From Endocalyx cinctus (taxonomy: Eukaryota; Ascomycota; Sordariomycetes; Amphisphaeriales; Apiosporaceae): DNA of 64,000 nucleotides. The notes beneath the pieces are model-generated. The model had not been told where the DNA came from. It was given only the letters and a program-made list of their open reading frames with translations, and searched no databases. The position numbers and the translations under genes were made by a program. Every line of letters begins with the position of its first letter. Position 1 is the first letter of the stretch. Shown here piece by piece: positions 36,001 to 48,056 of the stretch. The DNA lies in the NCBI GenBank assembly GCA_001600455.1, contig BCKC01000003.1:3448315-3512314 (forward strand). The letters run 5' to 3'.

Positions 36001-39000
36001 ATACCAAGTACTGTACTGTAATGTACTAATCTCAGTACACCAAGTACAAAGCAAGTATGGAATCGTATATAACATTTCCTAATACAATTAATTAGCCCAG
36101 ATTGAACTATTGATGGTAGTATAGACTAACCCTACATTCTAGAATACTTTAAATCCCTTTTTTTTTTTTTTTTTACCTCTCTTTTAATCTACACCAGGAT
36201 TATCCAAGCTCCTTGAGATGTCTAATAATTATCTAATCAGCTAGAACGTTTCGTATGTTTGAAGATTAGTACATACTATGTCGTATGTGCGAATAGACGG
36301 CTTTAAAGGTGGAGTCGGATATTATTTACACTAGACAAGCGCTGGGGCTTACAAGAGATCTCGTAACTTATTATTATCATGTCATTCATATCCATATACC
36401 TACATATACATGGTATACGGAGTACCATGTAGTAGGCATCATCCCTTCCAATGCCAGCTCAGCATCTCCAAGGCCATCGTCTAAGCCCCTTTAAGCTAAT
36501 CTTGATAGATGCACGAATGAACTTGCGAGCACACCTACAGTATTAGCTGATAAATAGTTAAACCGTACTTTTTTTTTTTTTTTTCTCGCCTGTCCCGTAC
36601 GTAGTACGTTTATCAATTAACCCAGATAGTCTTAGCGGGCTTAGCCATGTTGAGTAGGTATACTTGAAAGGGATTTCCAAGCATACCATGGATGGATGTG
36701 GATGAGACTAACTTTGGAAAACCACGTGGTGTGGGATTCAAATCCCGGCTCACATTATTAGAATATTACCTAGTCTGCTTTTGTCTATTCATCCGTTCGC
36801 GAAACTTGATCACATGTGCTAGACAAGGGTTCTGAAACTTGGAAAAATTGCTTTTTAGGTATTTTGTTTTTACTCTTATTTTTATTTTTATCCTTATCCT
36901 TATTTGATTTCCACTTTACACGACATGTACACTACGTAGTGAGAAATGAATATACGTAGCATGTAAATCTCCCTTTTGACCATGTCATGATACCCTACTA
37001 GCAATCGCGTGTTATCGTATGTGCTAAATTAGTCGCGGCTACGTACATATGAGTTGATGGGTAACGGGAGGCCCTGTTCTAAAAGACAGAATCCTGCTAC
37101 CCGAAGTTTCGGTACCGTACTCTAAACCGGCTCGAGAGTTCATTTTGAGTAATACTCAACATAGTACATGGAAATACAAACTTGCTCGCCCAGATGAAAC
37201 ATGAGCCCGTCCACTGATTCGGATCGAGAGGTTTGCCACTCTACATATGCATATATACTAATTTCAATAAATATATTACCGACACAAACATGCGTCTCTT
37301 GTCCTATACACCGTCTGTCGCATAAACGATCCCATACATACTTCAAAGCGAGGGATATCAAGCCAATTGAGGGTCGGATAGCCTCCATAGCTTGCCGCTA
37401 AGTAATTTCCAGCTTTTATTCTAGAACCGCCTTGATAGCGCTGGGCGTACCCGTGATTGGTAGTCGACGTACATGAGAATAATGAGCCCGGGCCTTGCTG
37501 TTTGACGCGCTTTGACATGATGCCATTGTAGCAGATATGCGTATGTACGCTTCCCGTCGACCAACTTTGCTTCTCATCACAGCCTCTGGCGGCAAGGGGG
37601 TATACACTACACTGATACATTATACGTGCTACCTAGTTTAGATTGTTATAATTTTAGAAGTCCACTCCGTACCAAATTGGATCTTTTAAAAAAAAAAAAC
37701 TTCCACACTATCGGGTTGACAAAACTGACCTCGTGCATACTTACCCGTCCAGGTCTATGGTGCAAACGCCTTCTAACGAGTAGTGTAATAAAACACGTGT
37801 GAGCGAGCGGCAAAGCACCAGGGGCTGAAGAGATCAAAACGTGGGAAACGGGGTCCCCCAGGTCTTTGCGTAGCGTAGTGTATAGTAGTCTAATAAACTT
37901 GTAGATCCTAGCTTTCGGCAGCTCCGTTCGCATTGTTGAATTGAAAGAAGAGGCAAGAGATCAAGCTAGTGTATAACTTAATTTCTCGAAGGATTCTCCA
38001 TCTCGGAAATGCGGAACGGAGCATCACTTGCACTTGAAAAAAAGGAAAACGCGCGCGCTCTCTCTTTCGCTTTTTTAGTATTTGGTGATCGGTTCGTTTG
38101 GGAACCGATAACTTGATAGACCGACTTGACGTTTAGCTCGTGAGCCGCGTCTGCGCTTCTGGCACCATTGAAAAGCCGACTTTCCTTTCCGGGCATTCTG
38201 GAAGCTGATCTGGGACAACTACGGATTAGTATCTTGAAGGGTTAATGACTCGGGTTATTAATCAATTCTTTTTTTTTCTGGGTTCCTGAAGCGATATTTT
38301 CTTTAATGGAGCGATTTTTTTTTTATTTTCCCCGTTAAATCTAGATAGCCCCAGAACGTTTAATTGGGCCCTTGCTTTTTCGACCCTGGCTAGGATCTTC
38401 ATAAATTGTCTCGCATCGTCTAATTACATAGCGCATAGTACTAGAAGACAGAAAGCTTCCGCACACCGCCAAAAATAAAAAATAAAAAATAGAAATGTTT
38501 TGTTGATCGAATAATATTGTAACAAGGGTCTGAATTGGCACACCGACTTAGGTGATCCTTTTTCGTTACCCGTTCCGTCAGTTTATCTGCAGCGGAGAAA
38601 AAAAAAATTTCTTTGTCAATGGGGTAAGGAGAATTTGCTGGGATACGATTTCATGTGAGTTCAAGGCACAGTGTTTAATCGAAATCAGGGTGACCTTGTT
38701 CGCACGTTGATAGACTACCGAGACGGTAATAATGTAGCATGGTTGCATGCCTGCCATAGCTAAACCCCGTTATTCTCTTGAATGGTACGCACACTACCTT
38801 ATTAAATTAGAATGCGTATTCTTCATGCAGAATTATGAAACATATTTTACGTGTGATAAACTAACATGGTTTTATGTAAATGTTTTTGCCCGTGTTTGCG
38901 GTTTGAGGATAGGTGGGAGGTTGTTCTGAACCAATGAGTTATGATGTCAAGCTAAAGACAGAAACACAAGTTTCCCTTTGTACTACACTATACCACATGG

Positions 39001-42000
39001 CATTATATGGTTTGGTAAACAATTTCATTATTAGAAAGAACCACATGGCTAACCGTGTGAACGCACGTCAGTGATGATGTGGCTACGGGGATCGTCGTCG
39101 GGTTCTATTTATCATAAATAAGGTTCCAGGCCAATAATAACGAAAATATACAATATTTGAACGCCCAAAGCAAGAAATCGACGCTTGATTTGACACACGA
39201 TGTCCAAATCAACCTAGCTCCGAGCACGATATACAGACGTCTTTCAGTTAGACATGATTCGTTCAGGCTAAACAGTAATCAACTAAGCAATACTAACTAA
39301 GTTGAACCTCTTTATTCACACCACGTCAACTCAAGAGCAGTGTCGTTACACTACTCATACGTTCTTAACTACCTGATGCTGATTGGAAAAAAGAGATATC
39401 CTGTATATCTGATACTGCTGTGGGTCACCTGTCTTAGTCGTTGATATCACGTACATGTCTGGATGTTCGTGATGAGCAGGTGCTAAAGCGGGACGGGGAT
39501 GTAGTCAATAGTTAGCATATCCATATGGGCAGCTGGGTTAGACCAGCCTACCATGTATTGTCTTGATACTATCAACCAGCCGGTGGCCAGTGACGCGGGA
39601 GGTTGGTCCTGTACGTCGTATGCGACGGTCTCTTCAAACCTCTATTGTGCCAGTACGCACAAGCAGCTATCAACGGTATGCATTCTCACCGCAAGACTTG
39701 TCGCTAAACAAGGCACTAGGTATCCTAGTTATAATAGTATAGCTCACTCGGCTAGGAACGTGGCTAGAAGCATATAATTTTCTCTTCTTCCCCCCTTATT
39801 CATCCATGCCGTCAATACGGAATCTAAATGGCAAGGGAACTGGTCTTCATAATCGTCGTTTAGCTGAAATGAAGAATACCAACCCTTTTCTTCGACGGTA
39901 GAAGTTCTAGAAGATTATATTAGATTAATAGAGGGGAAGCTAAGTAAAGAGGCTGGAACAGGGAAATCTTCAGGGCCCTGCTGTCAAAAGATGCATATGC
40001 ACACACGCACACACACGCGTCCCTACCAATCGTCTATTTGCTGGCTCCATTTTAACATTTTGGAAGTGTGTGTAGTTATTTTTCTCATAACGACGAAAGA
40101 CGGAATAAAAAAAAAAAAAACCAGATATAAAAATAAAAATAAAATAAAATAAAAAAATTGATCGGTCACAATATAGCTAGAAACTTACTTGACGTGAGGG
40201 GTGAGCCGGATGTTGGGAGGAGAGGGTAATAGTTTTACCTCGTTTTTACCAGCACCACGTTTATCATAATGCTCCACAACGCGTAGTGTCTGTGTGTTTG
40301 TGTGGAAATATATGGGCCCAAGTAGATTACCCTGCAAGGCAAATTACCTGACTGACAAACATATTTTTTTTTTTGACGGTGTCGGCATAACCCACAACTC
40401 ACGTGGGAAGGAGAAACTATCCAGTCGAGAAGAATTATTAGTCGCGAATCATCAAGTGGACCGATTACTTACATATACTATGTACTTCATAGTAATATAT
40501 CTATCTACTCCGTAAAGTCGGCTTCTAGAAACCCAACAATTAATCCTTACGAGGTCTCGGAACAATGTTAAGGAATATGTATGTATGATAGCCTCACTAC
40601 TTTACATTAGTCTCACCGGCTCTGGGACTGATCTCATCACGAGTCAGTCTTAGACTTAGTTCACATTGTTGTACTATGTATGAGTGGGTGTTTCTTTTTT
40701 TTTCTCTTCGAGTGTGAAGAGAAATCGTGGCGATTTTTTTTTATCGGTGGGTTTTTTATTAGGTGCTGTGACGCGGTGACGGTGACAGAATGCATTAACA
40801 AGATCATCTTGCCTTTTTTTGGTTAGTTGGAAAAACAGAGAAGGCGAGAAAAAAAAAAAAAAAAAAAAGATCAATGCGGCCGTCACCGCGTCGCCTCGTG
40901 GCCTCTTCTAACTTTGTTAACCTGGCCTAACCTGGTAGTGTTCAATCTACTTGGCGTGCGCGATCTCCCTTGGGGGCAAATGCCATGTGTACGCGCTATT
41001 CGGCATGTATTAGCTACATGCCCAAGACCCCTGACCCTGAACGTGAGCAATAGTGCGTACACGACATGCAGAATGCTACACTACGACGGCAAAGTAATTG
41101 GGTGATTCTGCCCAATGTCGATGATGAGAAGCACATGGCAAAGACCCTCTCCCCTTAGTAGCAGCTCCATTCTTTGCTGGGCACAAAATACAAAATGACC
41201 TATTAAAAGCATGTAATACGATGATATTTTTGTGGTCGGGTATTTTATTCATACCGTACGCATACGTATCATATACGGTACCACGGATGTATGATTTTTT
41301 TTTTCTTCGCTTCCACTCTCTAATCCCTAAAGTTGTTCCAGTTTGGAAAATTGATCGTAATAGTGACATACCGTATTCAAGCCGACTAAGATAGAAATCG
41401 AACCATTATCCACTTGGTAACAAAAGAAAAGAGAAATAAGGATGTCGATACTTCTTCATTCAAAATCAATTAACCCGATTCTGGTAACGGAAAATGGACA
41501 CTACATGAATAGAAGAAGGCGGAAATAAGGGGAGTACATGACACCGGTTTTTCTTCTTCTTCTTCCAGCTACTGCCGCCAAGAATATATAGGCTACAACA
41601 AGAACAACGACGAAACGACGATAGGAAAGTTAATGTAGAATAATGCTTGATTGAGTATTTATTTACTTTACCGAAGAGTGTACTGGATTATATTGCATAA
41701 TGAATAGAAATATGGTGGATAAGATGGAGGTTTATTTACTTACCCAACGAAGGGAATCTTTTTTTTTTTCTTTTCCTCTCTCTCATAAAAACCCTACTTA
41801 TTCAGATTATTGACATAGTACGCGGTACGTGGTATCCACTACGCTAGAACAATACGGTAGACTTGGCATACTCTAGGCATTAACAAATGTATTAACATAT
41901 CAGACATCAACATCAGATGTACAAAAGTATTATCCAGGGTAGGGGTAGGGTAGTCAGGGTAGGGTAGGGAATATTATGTAGTATACTTACTGCGTAAGTA

Positions 42001-42500
42001 CTTATTGACCTAGAATGGATGTAATAGCGGGCTCACATGTGGCTCCAAGGGTTTATTGTCCCACCGACAGGGTTTATAAGTGGAGATTGAAGGTGGATTA
42101 GGAGTGGAGTTCATCGCATTGACAAACCGTATTGAAGATACTGTGGTGCAATAGCTGCAGTGCAGCGGTAGCGTATGCGTAGGTAGTATATCGCCTAGGG
42201 TAATATAGGGAGAAGAACAGTACAAGTAAGATTGATTGGGTGGAGAGGGTGGTAATGGTAGTATCGGATACATGGAAAATCTATAGTCAAGTCACCAATC
42301 ATTATGTCAAACCCACGTGCTTTCTACCTCATGGCTGAACATGATCAGGTACATGATTTTCCTACGGAATATTAATATAGTAGGAAGTATATATAAATAT
42401 ATGTACTATAGATACTGTACTGAATTGATCATGCATATTAATCTCACACCAAAACATCCATGTAAGGCCATGCGGACTAGGCTTTTTTTTTTTTTTTTAA
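36001..42500. other. Gene-free stretch, part 3
   Basis: No protein gene is supported; frames of 60-114 residues lack bias. A tRNA-like end GGGATTCAAATCCCGGCTC occurs at 36727. TACGGAGTA copies lie at 36416 and 40506. The six-run G tract at 41937-41969 is noted separately. Poly-T and A/T runs are frequent. Confidence 0.5.
41937..41969 (+). repeat. GTAGGG-type G-tract array (possible G-quadruplex)
   Basis: Six runs of three or four G separated by two to six bases, mostly as GTAGGG units. It resembles, but does not match, the fungal telomere repeat TTAGGG. Confidence 0.8.
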
Positions 42501-42546
42501 TGTTGTAGCGTGTGTACTGTTTGCTTGCTCACTATTAACAACTACG

Positions 42547-42629
<83 letters not shown>

Positions 42630-43554
42630 AAAAGATACCAAATATTCACCCAGTTTCTTCTATTACCATCTCCCTCTCTTTCTCTATTCAATTTTCTTTA
42701 TCTCTCTGAGTATATACCTATGTATGTAAGTCTATATATTCTTTTTTAACTGTACTTTCTATATGTCTACACCACAATGTCTTTTTTTTTTTTTTTTTTT
42801 AGTGTTACCACATTATATATACTCATTATGAACACTTATTTGCAACTGTGAGAATAAAGTATGTATCGTAATTGTAATTATTCTTCTACTTGTACACTAC
42901 TATTTTATTACCCAAAACAAAAATTAACTGTACACTATGTAAATCAAAGTAAATAAGAGACGGAAAAAAAAAAAGATAAATTCAAGTTAATTATCCCTTT
43001 TTGGTCAAGGTTCTAACAAGAACAAGAATATACTTGTATACATACCAAGGTATATACACGTACATATAGAATAATACATATACATACAATAGTTTACAGT
43101 GGTATACTAAAATAATAGTCGAAAGTAATTAATTCAATCACTGCTACTCCGTAATACTTCTTTTTAATTCTTCTTTTCCCTCTTATTTTATTTTATTTGA
43201 TTATTATTACACTATTATTCATTATTCTTTCTACTCGCCCCCTCCCCCCATCTTAATTCATCCAAGTAAAAGGCCCATTTCTCCTCTAACCTTAGTCTTC
43301 TTATTCCCGCCTTCCTATCGAACAATCTCAAACACCAAACTCTCCACCCCCCCTACTTATTATTCTTGTCTTATTTGGTGTCGGTTTTAGTACAACGATC
43401 CGGCTCATCACCCTTTTATTTTATTTTTTATTTTTATTTTATTTTTGTTTTATTTTAAAGCAAAAAATAAAACCAGTCTTATTTTTACTAATGCTGGCAC
43501 TACTTTCATTATTTGAGTCGACTACTTTCAGCTATTTATCTATTTGACTGGTAG
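42501..43554. other. Upstream region and probable leader of flbA
   Basis: Low-complexity DNA with (AG)31, T19 (42782-42800), one TACTCCGTA (43145) and long TTTTATTTT-type pyrimidine/AT stretches up to the start codon. It probably includes a long 5' leader, as is usual for fungal developmental regulators (inference). Confidence 0.55.
42551..42612 (+). repeat. (AG)31 microsatellite
   Basis: Thirty-one uninterrupted AG units followed by imperfect AG-rich sequence to about 42630. An open frame reads through it as Arg-Glu repeats but is not a gene. It lies about 940 bases upstream of flbA. Confidence 0.9.
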
Positions 43555-45993
43555 ATGGCTACTATTTCTTCTACCTCCCGGGCTACGTCGCTGACACCAA
43601 AACCTCAACCTCTACCTTCATCAAAACTTCAAAAGGTTGACCAACCACCACCATCTCCGCCTATTATAACTTCGACGCCGCCACCTCCATCCACCACTCC
43701 AACTATCTCCTACAACGAAAAAAATAATCATAATAGTAGTAGCAGTTCGATTGCGCACGTCAAGATCGTCCCGCACAATAATATAAGGTCTCAGAATACT
43801 TCCACCTTAGGAAATAATACCACAGCCTCTCACCATCGAGCTCAATCGAGTACAACTGCTACCAACTCCAAGACTCAGAGACAAGGAGGTTTCTTCGCCT
43901 TAGCCGCGGCCGCCTTCGACAAGACAATTGGTAACGTCTCCGAACCTGCTCTTCGAAACCGACAGTCCGCTTCAGCTTTGAATCGCCTCTCGGTTCTAAT
44001 TGATTCACCTACAGGCAGCGAGCCTTCCACTTCCGATAGTTCCTCTTCGAGAATTCGTAGGATATCTAGCAATTCCTCTACTGCGTCGACTACCCCTCTC
44101 AACCCTCCGTCGGAAAAGGGGAGGAGGAATCCAGCGTTGTCATCTTTGGCTAAAGATCCCATCTCGAAGCCTTACAGCGAGACAGATCCCAACAGACCAC
44201 GCCCTATTTTGATGCACAAGGACCGAAACAAGATGCATCAGACTTCTTCGAGACTACTCCGCATGACGGATGATGACCGGCCATTTACTAGGGTGAGTCA
44301 CCTCTTACGTACCTATCACCCTCGACGACACTAAAGCAGGACACGCGTGGGAACTGGGAAATATCTGTGTGCTTTTGTTTGTCGCCGTTTCGTGCGAGAC
44401 TAGTGTCTCGTCTGTTTGAATACCGTTGCGCTCCCCACTGCGTGGTTTTGACTAACGCATCACAAATAGGATTTCAAAGACCTCTTCGCGACGCTGATTG
44501 TTAGCTTGCTTCCGTTATCTGCTCATCGAGTACGGTTAACTCGCGTCGAGCATACTTTCCTATCCGAAGATGCTATCAACAACTTAGGCTCCCTTAAATT
44601 CTCCCAGTCCAATCGCATGCCCGACCCCAAGGACCCTTCGCGCATTGTAACGACAACCACTACCACAACATTCTCAATGGCGAAGGATATGGCACGATCT
44701 ATATGTCAACGCTTTTTAGACGCCAGGTTTATCGAATCCGCGGATGGAAAACTTCAACCGGTTTATACGATGAAGGGTGCAGTTTGGCAATTGACACCAA
44801 AGGGCATTAGCATCTTGGACCGGTTTTGCTCGAGGAACGGTATTCAGCAGAGGCAGATTGTCGATCTAGCTGCTTCTGGCATGTGCCATCTTTGCATACT
44901 CGAAAGAGACCCGAGCACAGACAAGCTGGTTATGGACCGAGGCACCCTCGAGGTCGTTTTCAAGAGATTTATGGGCACAAATGGACTTAACATTAAATCA
45001 ACCGTTGGTATGGCGGACGGCGACTCGTTAAGCGACTACCGGGATGGATATACTGGTGTTAAGATGGCGAGCGAGCGCAAAGTTGGCGGCAAGACCTATA
45101 AAGACACCTTTACCGGAAAATCCTGCTCTGATTGGCTTATGGATTGCTGCACCACCGTTGATCGCCGAGAAACATACGAGCTGGCCTCTCTATTCGTCGA
45201 ATACGATTTGATGGAATCCGTTCAACAAGACCGAGCCTACATGGCGACATCCCCCACGGCTGCCTTGTTCCAGCCGACTAAGAATGCTATTTTCCAATTG
45301 ACTAGCAAGGGTAAAGATATCCTTAACGGCGGTGGAGCAAGAGGGCGCACCTCGGAGAGTGAAGGGCTTGCGTCGTCCTCCAGGCCCGGTGTCGCCAGAG
45401 ATTCGAACACTCAGCGTCTCGACAAGATCCTCAACGACGCCGCTTTGAGGTTGCTATTCAGGGAAAATCTACGTGAAACGCACTGCGAAGAGAACTTGTC
45501 CTTCTACGTGGACGTGGACGAATTTGTTCGGGCCTGCAAAGGGGCTATTCGTACCGCTCAGAAAAATATGGGCTCAACGTCGTTAGATGGCGTTAAAGAG
45601 ATCATGGCGCAAGCATACGGTATCTACAATGCTTTCCTGGCACCGGGATCTCCCTGTGAGCTTAACATTGACCATCAACTTCGGAACAACCTTGCTACGC
45701 GGATGACGAAGGCGGTCGGACAGGATGTGGCCATGGTTGACACCCTGCAGGAAGTAATGAGACTTTTCGAAGACGCCCAGACGGCTGTCTTCAAATTGAT
45801 GGCAAGCGTAAGTACCGTTAACACAATAATTATTTTCAAGTCACGTTGGTTGCTAACTAAAGTGTAGGACTCGGTTCCCAAATTCTTGCGAAACAACAAG
45901 TACGAGAGTACGCTCAAGAACTACGATTTCGATGCTATCACGCTCAGCGGTCGCGTACCAGAGCGAAGCCAAAGCCGATCGAATCGCAGGTAG
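43555..45993 (+). CDS. flbA: FlbA/Sst2-type regulator of G-protein signalling (DEP-DEP-RGS)
   Basis: FlbA is the GTPase-activating protein for the growth-promoting G-alpha subunit; in Aspergillus its loss blocks conidiation (known). Exons 43555-44292, 44470-45807 and 45868-45993 give 733 residues, close to the family length of about 720. Introns are 177 and 60 nt, the first with a GACTAAC branch. Residues 1-240 are Ser/Thr/Pro-rich and probably disordered. The first DEP region is about 247-365 (DFKDLFATLIVSLLP, then WQLTPKGISILDRFC). The second DEP is about 455-530 (FTGKSCSDWLMDCC, LASLFVEYDLMESV, FQLTSKGKDIL). The RGS box is about 562-715 (RLDKILNDAALRLLFRENL, ENLSFYVDVDEF, VPKFLRNNKYESTLKNY). 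All are intact. A Ser-rich basic tail closes the protein. The gene is preceded by the longest gene-free space in the window. Confidence 0.95.
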
Positions 45994-47142
45994 TTCATAC
46001 TTCATATTCTCATTATTAAAATACTTTAGATACCACTCAGAATAGGAAATCTCGCTGAACTGAGTCGCAAAGCCTTTTGCATCACGTCGAGCGAATCTCA
46101 AATCTGTACCTCGGATTATGGCGTGTCATCTTTCAATTTCAATAGCAACAAATCACTCATCATGTTTTGAATTTGACTTCTCTTCTATATATTTTTTAAA
46201 GACATCTTCTTTGTTTACATGGACATATTCGGCGTTCAAGGATATACTAGCATAGACACCCCTCCATCGGCGTTCGAAACTACACATCATCGCATCGATT
46301 GTCTCAACTGAACTTTATATCATATCGTGCGGGAAAGAAGGAGGTCACCTGAGTGTATAAGGGTGGAACAGCTATTCAAATTTTAGCACAGCAACCAGTC
46401 TCGAGTATGATAATCGATAAGTCTTTGAGGAACGGGTCCGGAGCGAATGAGCTGGAGGAAATCGGCGTACGACGCTTCTAGGTGTCGTTACCGTGTGTTA
46501 GGTCGAGACGGAAGAATGGGAAAAGAGGGAGAGAGTAGGGACGTTTTCGCTTGATTTTTAACCATACATCCGATTCGAATGAAAAGGGATAATCCCTGAC
46601 GGTGATTACCGTTGGCTTCGTACATATAATCTATCTTTCAGGAGTCTGATCTACCATCTATCTGAACTCCGTAAAATACAAGCTCCTGCGTTCGAATCAA
46701 GGGATAAAAAAAGTTTTCCGTTATATTTGAAATGAGTGTCAATAGTGATGAATATGTGATTGAGTAAGGGGCTGTGGAATGAGCCACTGTGGTGGTTTGC
46801 TATCAACTCATTCCAAGACAGTAGTTGAGATAGGTAAGATCTGCTGGTATATTTTTATGTCTCGCCGACAATGGACGGATTTATTGGTCCGTCCTCAAGT
46901 ATTGTGTGTCTAATTGCGGATTCTCGCCTCGTAAATCAATAAACTCTCATTCCACGGAGATTCTCGTCTTCATAAGGGCCGGCGCACCCCGGCTTTCAGT
47001 TTCCATTTTCCTTTTCAACATCATCAACCAACAGACACACAAGCTTAACTAACCTTTATTCACTCGTTCTAAACCCTCTAATCAGTCGCTCGTTTAACCC
47101 TTAGCAAACATTAATTAATCCAATAATACAAGAAAACAAAAA
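45994..47142. other. Spacer and promoter, flbA to CCG-6-like gene
   Basis: About 1.15 kb without a gene. The flbA 3' end is on the left. The right half is the promoter of the wall-protein gene, with a CGG-N10-CCG dyad at 46873 and a CT/AAC-rich leader directly before the start. Confidence 0.65.
46873..46894 (+). promoter_or_regulatory. CGG-N10-CCG dyad with an ATTGG (CCAAT) core
   Basis: GGACGGA (46873-46879) and TCCGTCC (46888-46894) are perfect reverse complements, separated by TTTATTGG. The CGG half-sites facing each other across ten bases are the layout bound by Zn2Cys6 dimers, and the spacer holds a reverse CCAAT box. It is 249 bases upstream of the wall-protein start codon. Confidence 0.5.
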
Positions 47143-48056
47143 ATGTATCACTCCAAGAAGACCATCCTCAGCGGCTTGATCCTCGCCGCCGGTGTCGTAG
47201 CTCAGGACTCGACCACCATCGCGACGGACATGACCACCACCGCCGACCCGGCCATGTCCACCACCATCGCTGACCCGGCTATGTCTACCACGACGACTCT
47301 GCCCGTCGAGATCAACAACTCGACCGTCGTCGTGCCCGTGTACACCTACTACAACACCACCGTCACCTCGGTCATCGTCGTAGACACCCTCACCACCCTC
47401 TGCGCCGAGCCCACTACCCTCACCTTCAACGGCTGCGAGTACCCGGCTACGGCGGGCGAGGTCGTCGTCGTTACCGACTGCCCTTGCACCGTTACTACGG
47501 TAAGTTTCTTTTTTTTTCGACTTTTGGGCCTTGGTTTGCCGCATTTTCGAAAGATGCCCACTTAAGGGGGTAGTAACTATCCCTAGGTCGATCATTTTGG
47601 GGGGATAAATAGTTGAAACGCATCCTCCCTCGTCCCCTTTTCCCTAAAACCCCCACCCCCCCTTGAAAAAGCTACCCTCGTCTTATCGGCACCTCGGTAA
47701 ACCCCCTTTCTCGTTCACAAAAAAAGCCCCTTTACGGTTTTACTGATTTTTTAACTAAAAACCGATTCAAACCCTAGACCATGCCGACCATCACCTCGGA
47801 GCTCTGCCCTCCGGGCGTCGCCCCGACCGGTCTTCCCGCGGCCGCGGCCCCGCCCGCTGCCGGCGTTCCCCCGGCCGAGAAGCCCGGCGATGTCCCCGCC
47901 CCGGTCCCGGGATCCGTCGGTACTACCTCGATGTACGTCGCTCCGGCGAGCCCCACCGCCCCGGCCGAGACCCCCGTGACGGTCAGCGGAGCTGGACGGG
48001 CCGCCGCGCGGAGCTTGCTCGGGCTCGTCGCGGCCTTCCTGTTCGTTGCCGTTTAA
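47143..48056 (+). CDS. GPI-anchored CCG-6-like cell-wall protein
   Basis: Exons 47143-47499 and 47778-48056 encode 211 residues. The intron of 278 nt is long for this window. Signal peptide: residues 1-20 (MYHSKKTILSGLILAAGVVA). Then comes a Thr/Ser-rich stalk with the near-duplicate units ADPAMSTT. The conserved block has VVPVYTYYNTTVTSVIVVDTLTTLCAEPTTLTFNGCEYPA and then TDCPCTVTTTMP; this Cys-pair plus CPC pattern is that of clock-controlled CCG-6/Ssr1-like wall proteins. After it lies a Pro/Ala/Gly-rich spacer. The C-terminus (SGAGRAAARSLLGLVAAFLFVAV) fits a GPI-anchor signal with omega site near the SG. The expected location is plasma membrane or wall. The start is preceded by an A-rich AAAAAATG context, typical of strong expression. 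It converges with the next gene. Confidence 0.87.

Noticed and set aside
36640..36760. Complete tRNA ending in the T-arm-like word at 36727
   Set aside because: No matching 5' acceptor strand or anticodon arm could be folded, and the T loop has an extra base. Kept only as a possible relic.
41937..41969. Internal telomere (TTAGGG) array
   Set aside because: The units are GTAGGG with irregular spacing. None is an exact telomere repeat.
42510..42749. 79-residue frame rich in Arg-Glu repeats
   Set aside because: It is a translation of the (AG)31 microsatellite, and the remainder is low-complexity.
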